Source of the DNA: Takifugu bimaculatus | Taxonomy: Eukaryota; Chordata; Actinopteri; Tetraodontiformes; Tetraodontidae | Length of the DNA: 64,000 bases | Direction: 5' to 3' | Assembly (NCBI GenBank): GCA_004026145.2 | Contig: CP034996.1 | Location: 8,989,891-9,053,890 of the forward strand | Shown: positions 10,052 through 21,999 of the stretch, one piece after another | How positions within the stretch are numbered: the first letter of the stretch is position 1 | Layout of the letters: every line of letters starts with the position of its first letter | Program-made: the position numbers and the translations under genes | The notes under the pieces: model-generated | What the model saw: only the letters and a program-made list of their open reading frames with translations | Databases searched by the model: none | What the model was told of the DNA's origin: nothing

Positions 10052-13000
10052 TTACAGTCTGTGTCTGCGAGGGTCGGAGTTTGGCGGAGACGGTGGCGGG
10101 GGCAGGGTGACTGTGGTCGGGGGGTCCACCGGGTCATCCATGGGCAGAACCAGGCGGGTGCCCCTGATCGCCACCTCGTGTTCCACTGAAGAGAGCTCCT
10201 GGTCCAATCCTTCGTCGAACAGACCGCCCCCGGTGCTGGTGGCGGAGGAACGGTTGCGGTTGACGGTGCAGGAGCCAGTGTCGTCGGTGCTGACGGTGAC
10301 ATCTGCGTACAAGGAGCTCACGCTGGTGTCATTCAGGATGAAGTCAGAATCATCATCATGGAGCTGACCTTCATTCTGAGGTGTGGAGACAGATGAATAA
10401 TCCAAATCTCTTCATTAAGAGCAAAAAATGAACCGAGCTGTAGGTCCTTAGAGACAAGATGGCTACTGATACCCTTGTTAACAAGCTAATTTAGCTGAAT
10501 CAATGCAAACCTCATAGGCCTGTGGGCTGGTGAGACATCGTGCCAGTGGTCCACAACAAGTGGGTAGTGTTGCGGTCAGGGGGGGTCCACTGTGAGTCAG
10601 GAGGGGCTTCAGGTAGCTGAGAGCAGCCTTCTGTCAAGGACTGATAACACTTTACACTAACAAATGCTAATCCAAGTGTGTTTCAACCTGGAGATACAAG
10701 TGACCAGAAGTGGAAACCTGCTGACACAGTAGAGATTTTTTTAGAGGAGAGGGCGCCCCCTGCTGCTAAAAGACAGGATTAATGGCATTCAGGCTTAGAA
10801 GGATACTTGTGATCAAAGTTGTACCACATCCTGAAGGGCCAGGCGCTCTCATGTTTGGTATTTCTCCGCAATGAACCTTCAAACACTGCTGAACTCTGAT
10901 AAGGGGAACATTGTTACTTCCTGTTTTATCACATGTTTAAAAAAACAGCAGTCTGTAGCTACTTACAGAGGTGTCCTGATCAGTATCCACCCCAACCCTA
11001 AAGGACAGAAGTAGCATCAGTGGGCTGAAACATGTCAAAAGGTCAGATCAAATGTAGTTGCGCCTCACGGTATGCTCATGAAAGTCAGCATGGGCATGGT
11101 GCCGCCTCCGCACACCCAGACGGTGAAGAAGACAATGAGCAGAGTTGTGGAAAACATCATCTGACGAGCGTAAGTTGCGGTATCTCGAATGGAAAGAGCA
11201 AATGCCATGGCACCGCGCAGACCTGAAGGAGAAAATGGCATCATTCAAAAATATGATTAACTCAAAAATCATTACAGTTGCTCATGGGTTAATTAGTCTC
11301 TGAACTAGAAGAGCCACAAGGACGACGTCAGCGGGGTCTTGGCATCTGGACCATTTTAAGCCCTAGTTTAGAAGATGTGGTAATGGATGGAAACTCCACA
11401 CCTGCAAACATCATGACGTGCTGGAAGCTCGATCCGATCTTGTTTCTGCGTCCCAGGTTGAGCAGGAAGGACAGAGGGTAGATGTTTGCAGCCCTTCCCA
11501 GAAACACTGCCAGCTACAACACGCACAAAAGTCAAGGGACACTGACCAGCAGCTTAGGTGAGCGTCGAAGGGCAAATGAACACCGGCAGCTGGAAAAATC
11601 TCATCAAGTCTGCCTTTAAACACTGGTTCTGTAATTCTGGGGCTGTTTGAAGGATACGAAGGCTCCAATGATGAACAAAGGGTTGAAGACATGCGACTGG
11701 AAGGAGAAGAGAGTCAGACCCATGTAGGAGAAGATGAAGTTCTCTGCCAGGAAGTTCAGCAGCTCAAACAGCTGATGAGTGGAGACAAAGAGGGAACCAA
11801 GCATGAAGATGTTCTCTCCGTAACGCTAAAGGATGTGGCTACAGATTCTGGGAACTGAAATGTCTGTTTGCACCATTAGAGATAAAACTGTTTAACCACA
11901 TGTAGGCCTAACTGAGCAAAAACTACTGCTAATGACATCAGCTGGTCAGAAATTTCTGCAGAAGAATTATGACACCAATGAGCAAAAGGGAGAAACATGT
12001 TTCAGAATTTCCTGTGTTCAGTGGTTTCTCACTTTTTATCTGTGTTGGGCTTGATGAAATAGATTAAGGCCAAAACACAGAGGTTACAGCAATAACAGAC
12101 TTAAAGATTATGAGTGGATTGATATAGTTGGAAACCACATGAGAGAAAAATGTTGAGCATCACCTGTTTGGTCCTATCCTGAGACGCAGGTGACAGATTG
12201 TTGAAGGTGTAGTGAGCTTGTGTGATTCCACAGAAGAGAACAGCAACCACACCTGAACACAGTAACACAACCAGTGGCTCTTTACGTCTAGTTTTCCTCA
12301 GAACAAACCCAACTGACTGCATTAAAAGTGCAAGTGTACCTGTGAAGCCACAGGCTTCAGCTAACAGAAAGGTGCTCCAGGACATGAGGAAAAAAAGAGC
12401 CGTCTCCAGCAGGGGTAAATCTCTCAGCTTAGTGAACTTGGTCACGTGAGGCCAAGTGAAAGTGAAGGTTCAAACCAACAGGAAGTGCTCTAATACTGCA
12501 GCATTACATTTCAGCTGCTGGACAGGTGAGAGGATATAAGTGCTGTCATGACCCCAGTGGCCACACCAAGAGCAAACGACCCACTGAAGACGCCCAGGAA
12601 GATACCGAAGGACTTCAACAGGGCCATGGCTTCAAAGCTGTGGCTGTTGTCTCCTGTGGGTTGGTACGCCACGATGGAGCTGAAGTAAGGACAGGAAAGC
12701 AAAGGCAACAATGATCTGAAAATGGGAAGTTAATATTCAGGAAGTGGAACTGGTAGACAAGCAAAGTGAACAACCAAGTCCAGTAACCACCTTCAACAGC
12801 AGCTTTGTGTTTGTCTGCTTTTGTATCAGTTTGGAGGATTTTATTTCCTGGTTACTGGAGTTGGGTTTTCCAGGTGAGCATTAGCAGGGTGCAGAAAACA
12901 GATCTGCACAGTTACTCAGCTGAACACCAAGAGGCTACATCTGCCTTCGACACCCTTCTCTCACTGGTCAGCTCCAGGTACATCATCCAGATTCCTGACT

Positions 13001-15400
13001 GTTAGGGCTAAATATAATTAGATGTTCAAATAGATCCATCCCCTCACAGCTGTACCTGGAGCTGTCCACTTGGGCATAACACGGGATGAATTTGATTAGT
13101 GGGAACAGCCATTCAACACTCAACAACAAACCCACCCACCCCTGGGTCAAGGTCTGATTTTCTCCCAGGCATTCCTCTGCCATCATATCCAGGAGAGGGC
13201 AGAGTCTAACCCCCCTCTGACCCTGATTCTCCAAGCAGAGAACACTGCACACGTACGTACGGATAAGTGACGTGGATGAGTGGAGGATGGCGAACAGGGA
13301 AATGACAGAGACTGATGTTAATGTGATTGTTGTGCAGTTAAAAACAACTTGAGTGTTATTGGTCACAATTACAATGTCAAAAACACACAAAGCTTCATTT
13401 GTCTGTAGGGAGAATGAAACTACACCCTTTTTAATAGTAACTAAAGCTCATTTCAAGGATGACAGTGATGGTGGGCACTTTACATTTCCATCACCTGATT
13501 AATTAAAGGATAAAATGTATCCCCAAATATTTGCCAAACAAAGCTTAACTTTTCAAATGATGTGATGATGATGGGCGAAGAGTTGCACTCGTGTTGTAAC
13601 ATGCAGATTTCCAAAAGTGTTATTAATGCTTACGAAGACAGGACGATGGCCACAGCGTCATTGAGGACACTCTCACCAAAGAGTAAAGCATACAGGTCGA
13701 CATCAACTCTTAGCTCATGAAAGATAGCCAGCACCGTCACTGAGACACAGAGAAAGATAACACTGAATATAGAGCAGGAAAAGAACACAGAAGACTATTA
13801 AAAACACTACCTTGAAGGCTCCAGGCTACTTACTTACATAGACTGCTAAACGCCAGTGCATACCTGGGTCTGTTGCAGAGATGATGGCCCCAAAGAAGAG
13901 GCAGTCAGTGAAGTAAAAATCTCCAGCAAGTTGACCCACAGCTTTCATGAACCATACAAAGCCGTACATGATCAGTCTATGGAGATAAAGGATGTCCATA
14001 AGAGTAAAAAGTCTTGACTTTAAAGCAGTGTCAGAGTCTGTGTGTGAGGCCGGCACATGTATTTCAGAGAGCAAACCCACCCAATAATGAAGCAGGAGGT
14101 TAATGTTCCCATGAAGGCGTAGGCCAGGATGGAGCCAATGTTTCTGAAGAAATGTCTCTGACAGATAGAGAAAGGCATTATTAAAACTGGTGCTTTTTTA
14201 CAAACAGCAGCTTGGTTATGAACAGTGATCAATAACAGCCTGACGGCACGACTAAGATTAGGTTCAACTTTCTTACCCTTTTCAGACTATAACCTGCATG
14301 AAAGATGATGGGAGGCAGCAAAATGTTGAAGAAGACTTCTGGATCAAAGGTCACCTATAGACAGAGATGATGCGAGGATAAAAATGAGCTGCATGGGTTT
14401 CATACGCCCAGTCACAGCAACACATCAAGATCAAATCAACTCGTTCAAATGCCACCTGTTCATTTTCTAACCTTTCTCAACATCTCATCGTCCTGAACTT
14501 GGTGACCTTTGGCTCGGCTGACTTCTCCCTTCAGTGTGTACTCGTAGAAACGTCCGCTGACGTTGACCAGGACAGTGGCCGGGCTGGCGTTAACGGCACA
14601 GCTGAGGATTACATCACTCATGCTGAGGGGGACGTGGACCCCGAACCGTAGGATCACACCCACCAGCAAACCTGAATGGATTGGGAAGCAAAGCCTGAGG
14701 AACCTGTTGTCTAGCGCTAACTTTGACTATTTACGACAAATTGCTCCTTTTGGATCACAAACCTTCAGCGTTGCAGAAAAAAATTAAAATGCGTTACCGT
14801 CTCTTATAGCACAGAAATAAAGCAATAGGTTGATCCATTAGTTAAAAGACTACATCTTTAGGAACCCTGTTGTTTTTAATCAAAACTACTTTATCCTTGC
14901 TTTTTCTCTTCTGTGTGAGCTAAATAAAGTCCTATAAAGTAGCTGTGTAATTATAAAGGAGACATTATTAAGAGACTTCCTACTACGACATAGTAAATAC
15001 ACACTATTAATATTCCTAAATGCACACATTAGAAGCTAGCAGGGGATAATAATTCTTAAATTTGAGCAGCGTCATGGCGGGGAATGAACTGACATTACCG
15101 TTAGCTAACGGGGCTAGCATTACCGTAAATCATAGCGAGTCCTGTTTCGTGAAGAAAGCGAAAGCGCCGGTGTTTGAACAACCATATGGTTAAGATGGTG
15201 AGTGTCAGCAGCATAATGAATATGAGAAGATTAGCGCTGTCCTGTCGGTGGCTTTCCTCCGCCATCCTTTCTGTTGCAACGTTGTCCATCTCACTGCTCT
15301 CACCATGGATCCCAACCAGTACCAATGTTAAGAGAAAGGGCAAAAGCAGCGACGCTTTCTGCGGTTTAACCCCAGGAAACGCCTTCTGCAGAGGTCTCAT
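10052..15400 (-). CDS. slc9a6: Endosomal sodium/proton exchanger NHE6
   Basis: An endosomal Na+(K+)/H+ antiporter that tunes lumenal pH. Sixteen coding exons join in phase to 705 codons: 15124-15400, 14472-14671, 14277-14354, 14081-14157, 13864-13976, 13634-13739, 12538-12679, 12340-12445, 12164-12252, 11658-11771, 11402-11513, 11069-11222, 10967-10997, 10807-10895, 10511-10616 and 10052-10375. Start MRPLQKAFPG, then a hydrophobic signal-like segment, then AEESHRQDSANLLIF, typical of NHE6. About 12 membrane helices follow. Transport motifs are intact: FNILLPPIIFHAGYSLKR, DFYFTDCLFFGAI with SATDP, LLFGESVLNDAVAIVL (the Asn-Asp pair) and GLRGAMAFAL. The tail has DDDSDFILND and VAIRGTRLVLPMDD, which is diagnostic for the NHE6 C-terminus. 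NHE7 and NHE9 are the alternatives; the tail and the FHL1 neighbourhood favour NHE6. The intron at 12446-12537 is AT-AC. Confidence 0.96.
10751..10766 (-). promoter_or_regulatory. CTCF-like motif, reverse, in an SLC9A6 intron
   Basis: On the minus strand it reads GCAGCAGGGGGCGCCC, a close match to the CTCF core. It sits in the short intron between the exons at 10807-10895 and 10511-10616. Confidence 0.4.
12446..12537 (-). other. U12-type AT-AC intron in SLC9A6
   Basis: No GT-AG solution fits here. With AT-AC borders the exons fuse to GVMTAL + VTKFTKLRD, which is collinear with mammalian NHE6. The 5' site reads ATATCCTCTC (consensus ATATCCTT). A branch-like AACCTTCAC (consensus TTCCTTAAC) has its A 17 nt before the 3' border, and the intron ends CTCAC. 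It is 92 bp long and phase 0. There is no usable polypyrimidine-AG before GTGACC. Confidence 0.85.
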
Positions 15401-16584
15401 TGTGACTTTCTGTCAAATGTTACATCTGTCGTTTAATTCGGATCGTAAACTGTTGATTTGAATTAGATAACAAGGGACGAGAGCAAACAAGCAGCTTCTT
15501 CCGTAGAGGTAATCAAAACACAGGAAGTTCCGGTTCTCCAAATTAAAAGCTCCGTCGTTGTGTGGAAAGTCGTTGACAGCTGTCTTTACAATAACAGAGA
15601 ACCACTAGGCGACATTCAGAATAAGAAGGTTAGAGCTAGAAATTCGCTAAACGGAAAAACAGCCTTTAATTAAATGTCTGAAGCTGTGAAACTATCTGAT
15701 TTGTATGCGTTACATAAAAATGACTGAAGCTGAATCTAATCTTACATTTGGCTGTAAATGTTCTTGCTGAAATACAGGGGAGTTCTGTACTTTCCACGAA
15801 CTGCGTAAATGTGAGACTGATTTTATAACAGTTTCATTTTTATTTTTATTTTTACACACCTTTTTCTAGGTTATTTTCCAAAAGACCCTTGTTTTTACCA
15901 ATAATGAATCAGTCACAATTTATATTAACACACTTCTCTTACATACAACATTCATCTTGGGCACAAGTTCTAGATATTTTTCACACCTTTGCAGACACTA
16001 AAAAGAAATCCAACATTTCCTTTGACAGGAAACAAAACCCCACAAACTATTGAGCCATTTGTACTAAAATGACATATATCTGATTTAATCTATCATCTGT
16101 AACTGCCACTTTTCTTAAAAAGGTAAGAAGATTAACACTCTCTGCAACAGGAGCAGTTCAAGGTCTCCACTACAGCCTCATTTTGTGTATTTGCGGAGGA
16201 AATCCATGAAAACCCTAAATCTGAAAACATAAATGATATCTATTTAACTTTGTTAAAGGTTAAAATGTCATTGATGCAAAGACAGCAGTCAAAGTTTAAT
16301 TAGTGCAGTGACCTTCTGGGCCAATGCACTAATGTGTCATTGGCTAATTTACATCAACAGTTTAAATAAGTTTCCAAATGCTGTACTAATTTAAATTGGT
16401 CTTAAAATCCAAATTATTCAGTCTTAAAATGTTTTAATAAAAAATGTTTTAATAAAACTCTGGGTAAGAGTTGAGAAAGTGTCAAAAGTGAAGTTTTTGA
16501 TGGCTGCTGCTGCAGGCTAGATTATTTACAGCCTCCTCTCATTTCAGTTTCCGGTGGCAGGAAACAACCTGCTGCCGACACTCT
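15401..16584. promoter_or_regulatory. Head-to-head promoter interval between SLC9A6 and IL2RG
   Basis: About 1.2 kb separates the two divergent start codons. Near SLC9A6 (15480-15560) there is GGAAGTTCCGG, an ETS-type pair. The rest is AT-rich with no open exon. IL2RG starts in CAGGAAACAACC-type sequence with GGAAAC/TTTCC motifs, as is common for lymphoid genes. Shared control is possible but unproven. Confidence 0.4.
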
Positions 16585-18450
16585 ATGGGTGAAATGACAA
16601 CTGAAGGCATCTCGATTTTGTGCTCTGCAATGTCAATTAAACTACTTCTTCTTCTCTATCTGTCGGGTGGCGTGTTCACCAAAGAGCTGCCTGGTGAGTA
16701 ATTATATATTTCATAAATCCACTGTTTGATTTGTCTGATAAATAAGCTTTTATTGAAGTTGTTCAGAATTCTTAAAGGCTCTGAGCTCAAGGAGTTTTAT
16801 AAAGTTAAATATCTGACTTCTTAGCATTGGTGCTTAATAATCTGGATAGATAATGTAAATAATTGTGATTTTAATTCAATTTATTTTACACGTTTCTTGT
16901 TCGAAGTGTTTCCTGTAAATTCCCCTTTGACATCACTGCACAGCAATTTCCTCATTCGTGTCTGAGTGTGGGTGCCGCTTACAGATGCTGACTGCAGAGT
17001 GATGCAGCTGGAGACTGTCCAGTGTGTCTGGAACAAGCGGGGGATTCCAGAGGTCAATTACACCTTCCATGGATGGTGCGTTACTGGTGAAACTAAATCA
17101 TCAAATCTTTCCTCTCAGTTCTTTTCGTCTCTTTTCCTCTTAAATGTGACAAATCCAACTGAGTTCTTTACTCAGGTTCCACTCTGAGCGTAACGACACA
17201 GAGTGCCCCACTTACATGTCAGAGAAAAACACCCGGGTCGGCTGCATCCAACCCTACAAAACCAGGAACAACAGGTTCCGCTCATTTTACACAAACCTTC
17301 AACACGGCTCGATCAATTTCTTTACAGAGCATGAACTGAAAAACAAAGGTAGGTTATCCTGACAGCCATATTCAGAAAGGTGGCAGTGCCTGGCTAAAAT
17401 GTTATCTCATTTTCCACAGTCAAGTTGAAGCCACCTTCCAACCTAACGGTGAAGATGGGATCAGACTCAAACCTGTGGTATTACTGGAACCAGTCTGATC
17501 CCTCATGTGAAGAAAATGAGGTTCGCTACAGAATCAATAACAGAGAGTGGGACGTAAGCCAGAAGAGAGACACCCTTCAGACTATCTCCACATCGTTTGC
17601 TTCACTGTGTCATCACCTGCATATCTCACCTACAGAATTCCTCCCCCCACTCCAGAAGCTTCTGCATCAACCTCCCCTCCAGCAGCTCACTGTATGAGCT
17701 GCAGGTGCGCGGCAAACTGAGCAGCAAATGCGGAGAGTCCATATTCTGGAGCGAATGGAGCGAGCCGGTGCTGTGGGGGTCCAACAACAGCACCGTTAAG
17801 ACAGGTAAAAGAGCTGCTGCAGCTTATGAGGAGGATGAAAAAAAAGTGAGAATGAAGAAAATCCTCCCTTCCAGATCCTCATCAGGTCAGTGTCTCCATG
17901 TCGTGGTGGACCCCGCTGCTGTACTTATCAGGAGCTCTGGCCCTCATCCTGATGGTTGTAATGCTGCGGCACCGTGAAAGGTGGGTTAATCATGTTCTCT
18001 TAGTAAATGGGCCACAGTGCCGTCAGACCATCGCAAACATAGTAATATCACAGCCTGTGGTTGAAACTGTTGTACTTGGGCATCTGAGGGTAAAGTAGTG
18101 TGAATTCCTCCCACAGGGTCAGAATCATCCTCCTGCCGGTGGTTCCAAAACCATCCTTCTCCTCATATGACATACAGGTGGGTAAAATCTTCTGTATAAA
18201 TCTTAATAGAGTGTATAGAGCTTAACTGTTGTTCTTTTTAAAATAAGCAAGGCTGCATTTAATATCAAAGGGATTGATGATTGCTGGTCTAAGTCTGTTG
18301 GATGGCATCCCAATTGACATGAATCACCTTTTTTTGTCACCTAAGGACTTGCTTGCACACTCCAAAGGCCTGAATGAAAGTTTCAAACCCAGCTACAATG
18401 AGCACGCCTGCCCAGTCCGTGAGTACTGTCCTGCCTCCCAATCAGACTGA
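16585..18450 (+). CDS. il2rg: Common cytokine receptor gamma chain (IL2RG)
   Basis: Shared signalling subunit of the IL-2, 4, 7, 9, 15 and 21 receptors; it recruits JAK3. Eight exons: 16585-16693, 16985-17075, 17176-17348, 17420-17553, 17636-17804, 17875-17980, 18117-18177 and 18346-18450, in phase, 315 codons. A start at the Met at 16630 would give a cleaner signal peptide (MSIKLLLLLYLSGGVFT). The D1 domain carries both Cys pairs (CRVMQLETVQCVW, and TECPTYM...GCIQ). D2 ends with the hallmark FWSEWSEPV. The transmembrane segment is LLYLSGALALILMVVML. The tail has a box-1-like LLPVVPKPSF, then DLLAHSKGLNESFKPSYNE and HACPV, which parallels the mammalian gamma-chain tail and separates it from other type I receptors. 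The tail is short, ending soon after that block. It lies next to SNX12 and SLC7A3 as in human Xq13. Confidence 0.93.
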
Positions 18451-18674
18451 CTGGATTCATCCTAGTAGACCAGTGTGATCTCCCTACCCCTCCTTCTCCC
18501 CTCATCTGGTGACTGAGCTCAGTCTGATTTTTAACATCCCTCCCTGACAATTTCTGACAAGGACCACAAGACATGGGGACATCTGGCTTTTTAAAATTCA
18601 GTTGTTATTTTTCTTTATCTGCTGCTTTTCTGTTAATTTTGGTTGTTGTTTCATAAGGGCTGCAAATTTTAGAA

Positions 18675-18680
18675 AATAAA
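18675..18680 (+). terminator. Poly(A) signal of IL2RG
   Basis: AATAAA about 225 bp after the stop codon. Another hexamer near 19113 offers a distal alternative. No exon is seen between 18451 and 19400 apart from the probable 3' UTR. Confidence 0.55.
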
Positions 18681-19196
18681 TGTAATTGAAGTCAACAAAT
18701 TGTTCATTGATAAATGTTTAACTGTGGTTGTTTAATGGTGAAATGTTACAAGACATATGTTTTGACTGTTTTAAATGAAAGCTTCCAGGAATCACTTATA
18801 AATCATCAACTGAGGTTTAATTATCAGTGTCATATTGGAAATCCTGATGAAAAGTGAAATGTCTTCAAATGTTAAGATAAAACCAGTTAATTATCAATTT
18901 TTGATGTATTTTCTGTTGATAGATAGGGCCGATTATTTTCTATTGGTTATTCTTTGTACATTTGAAGTTAAACTAGACCTCAACATTAACTGACCAAGAT
19001 ACAGATTAAATGTCCTTTATTTCATGGTTTCAAGTTGTATTTGCCTATTCCATCTGATAATGGAAACCTTGAGTAAATTGTAGTTACTTTATTTTTTCTT
19101 TGGTTTCTATTGAAATAAAAATCCCCACTGAATTCTTTTTCTGTTATTTATCTGCGTTTCCATGGAACCATCCTGTTATCTCGTTTGTCCACTAGA

Positions 19197-19213
19197 TGAC
19201 GCACACTGCGTCA
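19197..19213. promoter_or_regulatory. Inverted ATF/CRE-like palindrome upstream of SNX12
   Basis: TGACGCA and TGCGTCA form a perfect 7-bp inverted pair around a 3-nt spacer, about 200 bp before the SNX12 start codon, in a GC-rich probable core promoter (19190-19300). Confidence 0.5.
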
Positions 19214-19411
19214 TAAAAACAGAGTGAGGGTAGGGCGCAGGGCGGCTGGCCTCCGCAACAACACGTCCAGGTCGGCTACTTCCTTAGCTGAACCGACCAG
19301 CTAGTGTAATCGGTTGATGTCTTCAGATGAGTTTCAAGGTTTAAACGTGCATTAGCTGGTTCAACGCAAAATTCTCTCTTGTAATTCCAAAGGAAATTCC
19401 AGCCCGACAAA

Positions 19412-21303
19412 ATGTCAGAGGTGGCAGACACTCGCCGGTTGAATTCCAAGCCCCAGGACCTAGTGGATGCTTACGGCCCCCCGAGCAATTTCCTTGAAAT
19501 TGACGTGAATGATCCCCAAATTGTTGGAGTTGGACGTAACCGCTACACAGTTTACAAAGTCCGAATGAAGGTAAGTGTTAAAACACACATTGTTGTTGCG
19601 TTAGCTTTTCATAGCTAAGCTAATTCGAGTGGCTGTGGATTTGCTAGACGGTTAGCATGTTTTGCTGCTAAAGCAGCGCGTGTTCATGCCTTGTCACGCG
19701 CCGTGAGCCCTTCAAGGTGGCGCTTCAGTAATAATCGAGGTCCAGGACTCGTCAGCGGCCTCGTCTGAGTTCCGACCGAGGTCAGTACATATAAGAGCAG
19801 TTATGCCTTTTCAAACAGAATTCCTGGCAAAATCGTCACTTGCCAGTGTCAAGATAAAGGGCGACGTACAGTTATGTTGCTAGCTTTAGAGACGCTAACA
19901 CCAAAAAGTAATAATTATTTACGTTTGCAGACCGCGCAAGTAAATAAAACGCTAAAGGTTTTAACCCTCAGTCATTTTTAGATATTTTCAGGTAGACAAT
20001 GTCAGGGAAAAGCCAATAATGGCAGCGGGACAACTTAACGTGGGTTTGCAAAATTATGGTTTTGTTATTATAGTTTTAAGAATATAGCCCTGTTTTGGAA
20101 GATTTTGCAGCCAAACTCTACCAAACATGAAATTTATAAAAGATTAAGTTTGTTGGATTTTGAGCAAGCCCTTGGTGATTATTGCATAATTACGTGTTTG
20201 CCAGATCGTTTCTTCCGTTTTGGGGCTTTGATTTGACGTGAAATCATCTCATTTTCCAACTAAGACTCCTGTCGTGTAGTGCCACCTGTTGGTGGCGGCC
20301 AAAGGTTGGTGATAAATTTTTATTATTGAATTATTTGAGTTAAACTGTATATGTAAGCAGTAAGAGGTACAAAGACACAGCCCAGCAAAAAGAAGTGGAA
20401 ATGGCCACCAGTCATGAGGAAGTTGTGTAAATGGTAGGGGTGACTTCTCCACTGGGGTGTGTAACTATTGTTCATGTGTTGGCCCCCAAATCTAAACCAT
20501 CACTTGCTCTTTATGCTTCAGGTTTAACAGGAACATAAATATCTTTTTTTTTATTTTTTTTCCAAAATGTGTGTAATAAGAGCAACAATACGCTCTGCCT
20601 TTGCAACCTGCTGCTAACTTCTGCCTTTCCCAGATGCTTCCAGGGCTGGGTCATGAATCAGGATCCCTTTCACATTTGTCTGGAAGCTGCAGAAATGTGA
20701 AAAAGATTGAATGAAGATTTAATCAAGACATCCTGTTTTGTCTGTTCTGCGCCAGACGAACCTTCCCATTTTCAAACTGAAGGATTCGTGTGTGAAACGA
20801 AGATACAGTGACTTTGAGTGGTTAAAGAGTGAGCTGGAGAGAGACAGCAAGGTGAGTGAGTAGCAGTGATGGTGCTGAGTTCTTCTGATTGACCTTGACT
20901 TTCAGCGGTATCCTGTTTAATCTTTACCACACTTGTGTCGACCACTCATGCTCTCAGATTGTAGTACCAGCTCTGCCGGGCAAAGCCCTGAAGAGACAGC
21001 TGCCATTCCGTCCAGACGAAGGGCTCTTTGAGGAGTCTTTCATCGAGGAGCGGCGATTGGGCCTGGAGCAGTTCATCAACAGGTTTGTGGATGTTGTCAG
21101 TCTGGAATATGCAGGTTTTGTTCATGTTCATTTAGTATTTGCACCCAATAAGGCGGCAGTCAAACATGTTTGCCTTCCTTCTGTGTGCACATCTCTGCAG
21201 AATTGCAGGTCACCCTCTGGCCCAGAATGAGCGCTGTCTTCACATGTTCCTGCAGGAGGAAACCATCGACCGCGACTACATTCCTGGAAAAGTACGACAC
21301 TAG
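19412..21303 (+). CDS. snx12: Sorting nexin 12
   Basis: A small endosomal PX protein that binds PI3P and assists retromer-type sorting. Four exons, 19412-19570, 20756-20851, 20958-21082 and 21201-21303, give 160 codons; mammalian SNX12 and SNX3 are about 162. The start MSEVADTRRLNSKPQDL and the ending IDRDYIPGKVRH fit SNX12 better than SNX3, whose ending differs. The PX domain covers roughly residues 28-150. It shows the PI3P-contacting RRYSDFEWLKSEL, the PxxP-like region PALPGKALKRQLPF, and FIEERRLGLEQFIN with HPLAQNERCLHMFLQEE. The last exon runs through a GT near the end (GGAAAA-GTACGACAC) to TAG, which matches the family's C-terminus, so no further exon is needed. It is transcribed in the same direction as IL2RG and SLC7A3. 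Confidence 0.96.
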
Positions 21304-21988
21304 GGTTTTGGGGGTGGGGGTTAAACTCTGGGGTGCAAGTTGGACTGTTGCCTTCCCCTAACCTCCCACCTTCTTCTTTTAACCTTTGTTTTCCTGTCTT
21401 ACTGCTTTATCTGTGTCTCTCTTTTCTCTGTCAACAAGAAGTTTCCCTGTCTCACTCTCTTTTTGCTTATTTGTCCAGCTGAAATGTTTCAGATCATGCC
21501 ACAAATTTTAATGTTGGACAAAAACAACAAGTGGGATCACTTTTTATGATCTCACTTCTTCCAAACATCTTTCTGATGGTCCCCAAACTTCCTGAAACAG
21601 AGAAACGTGTTGGTGGTGGGATGTTCTGGGGCTGTAGGAACCGCTATTGGGTGCTCCAGCCACATAATGAACCAAAACCCTACCAAACAAGTCCACCTCT
21701 GAATGGCCCCATGTGTTTGATGATTTGAAACAAGCAGAATGGATACTTTTCACAGCATTTGATCTTATGCTAAAATCATATATTCACTATGTTGAGGTTG
21801 GAATTTGTTGCTAAGTTTTCAAACAGCTCTGAGACTTCCTGTGCTTTTATTTTGTAACTGTAAAAACAATCAGCGCTGCTGTCGTTGCAATTGTATTGTG
21901 AAGATCAGGAAATTAATCACAATTATCAGGAAAAAATGTGAGGCATTTAAAGCTTCCCAAACACATGATATGATTGTAAAATAATGTG

Positions 21989-21994
21989 AATAAA
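21989..21994 (+). terminator. Poly(A) signal of SNX12
   Basis: AATAAA about 690 bp after the stop, within AT-rich 3' UTR-like sequence. Confidence 0.5.
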
Positions 21995-21999
21995 GTAGA

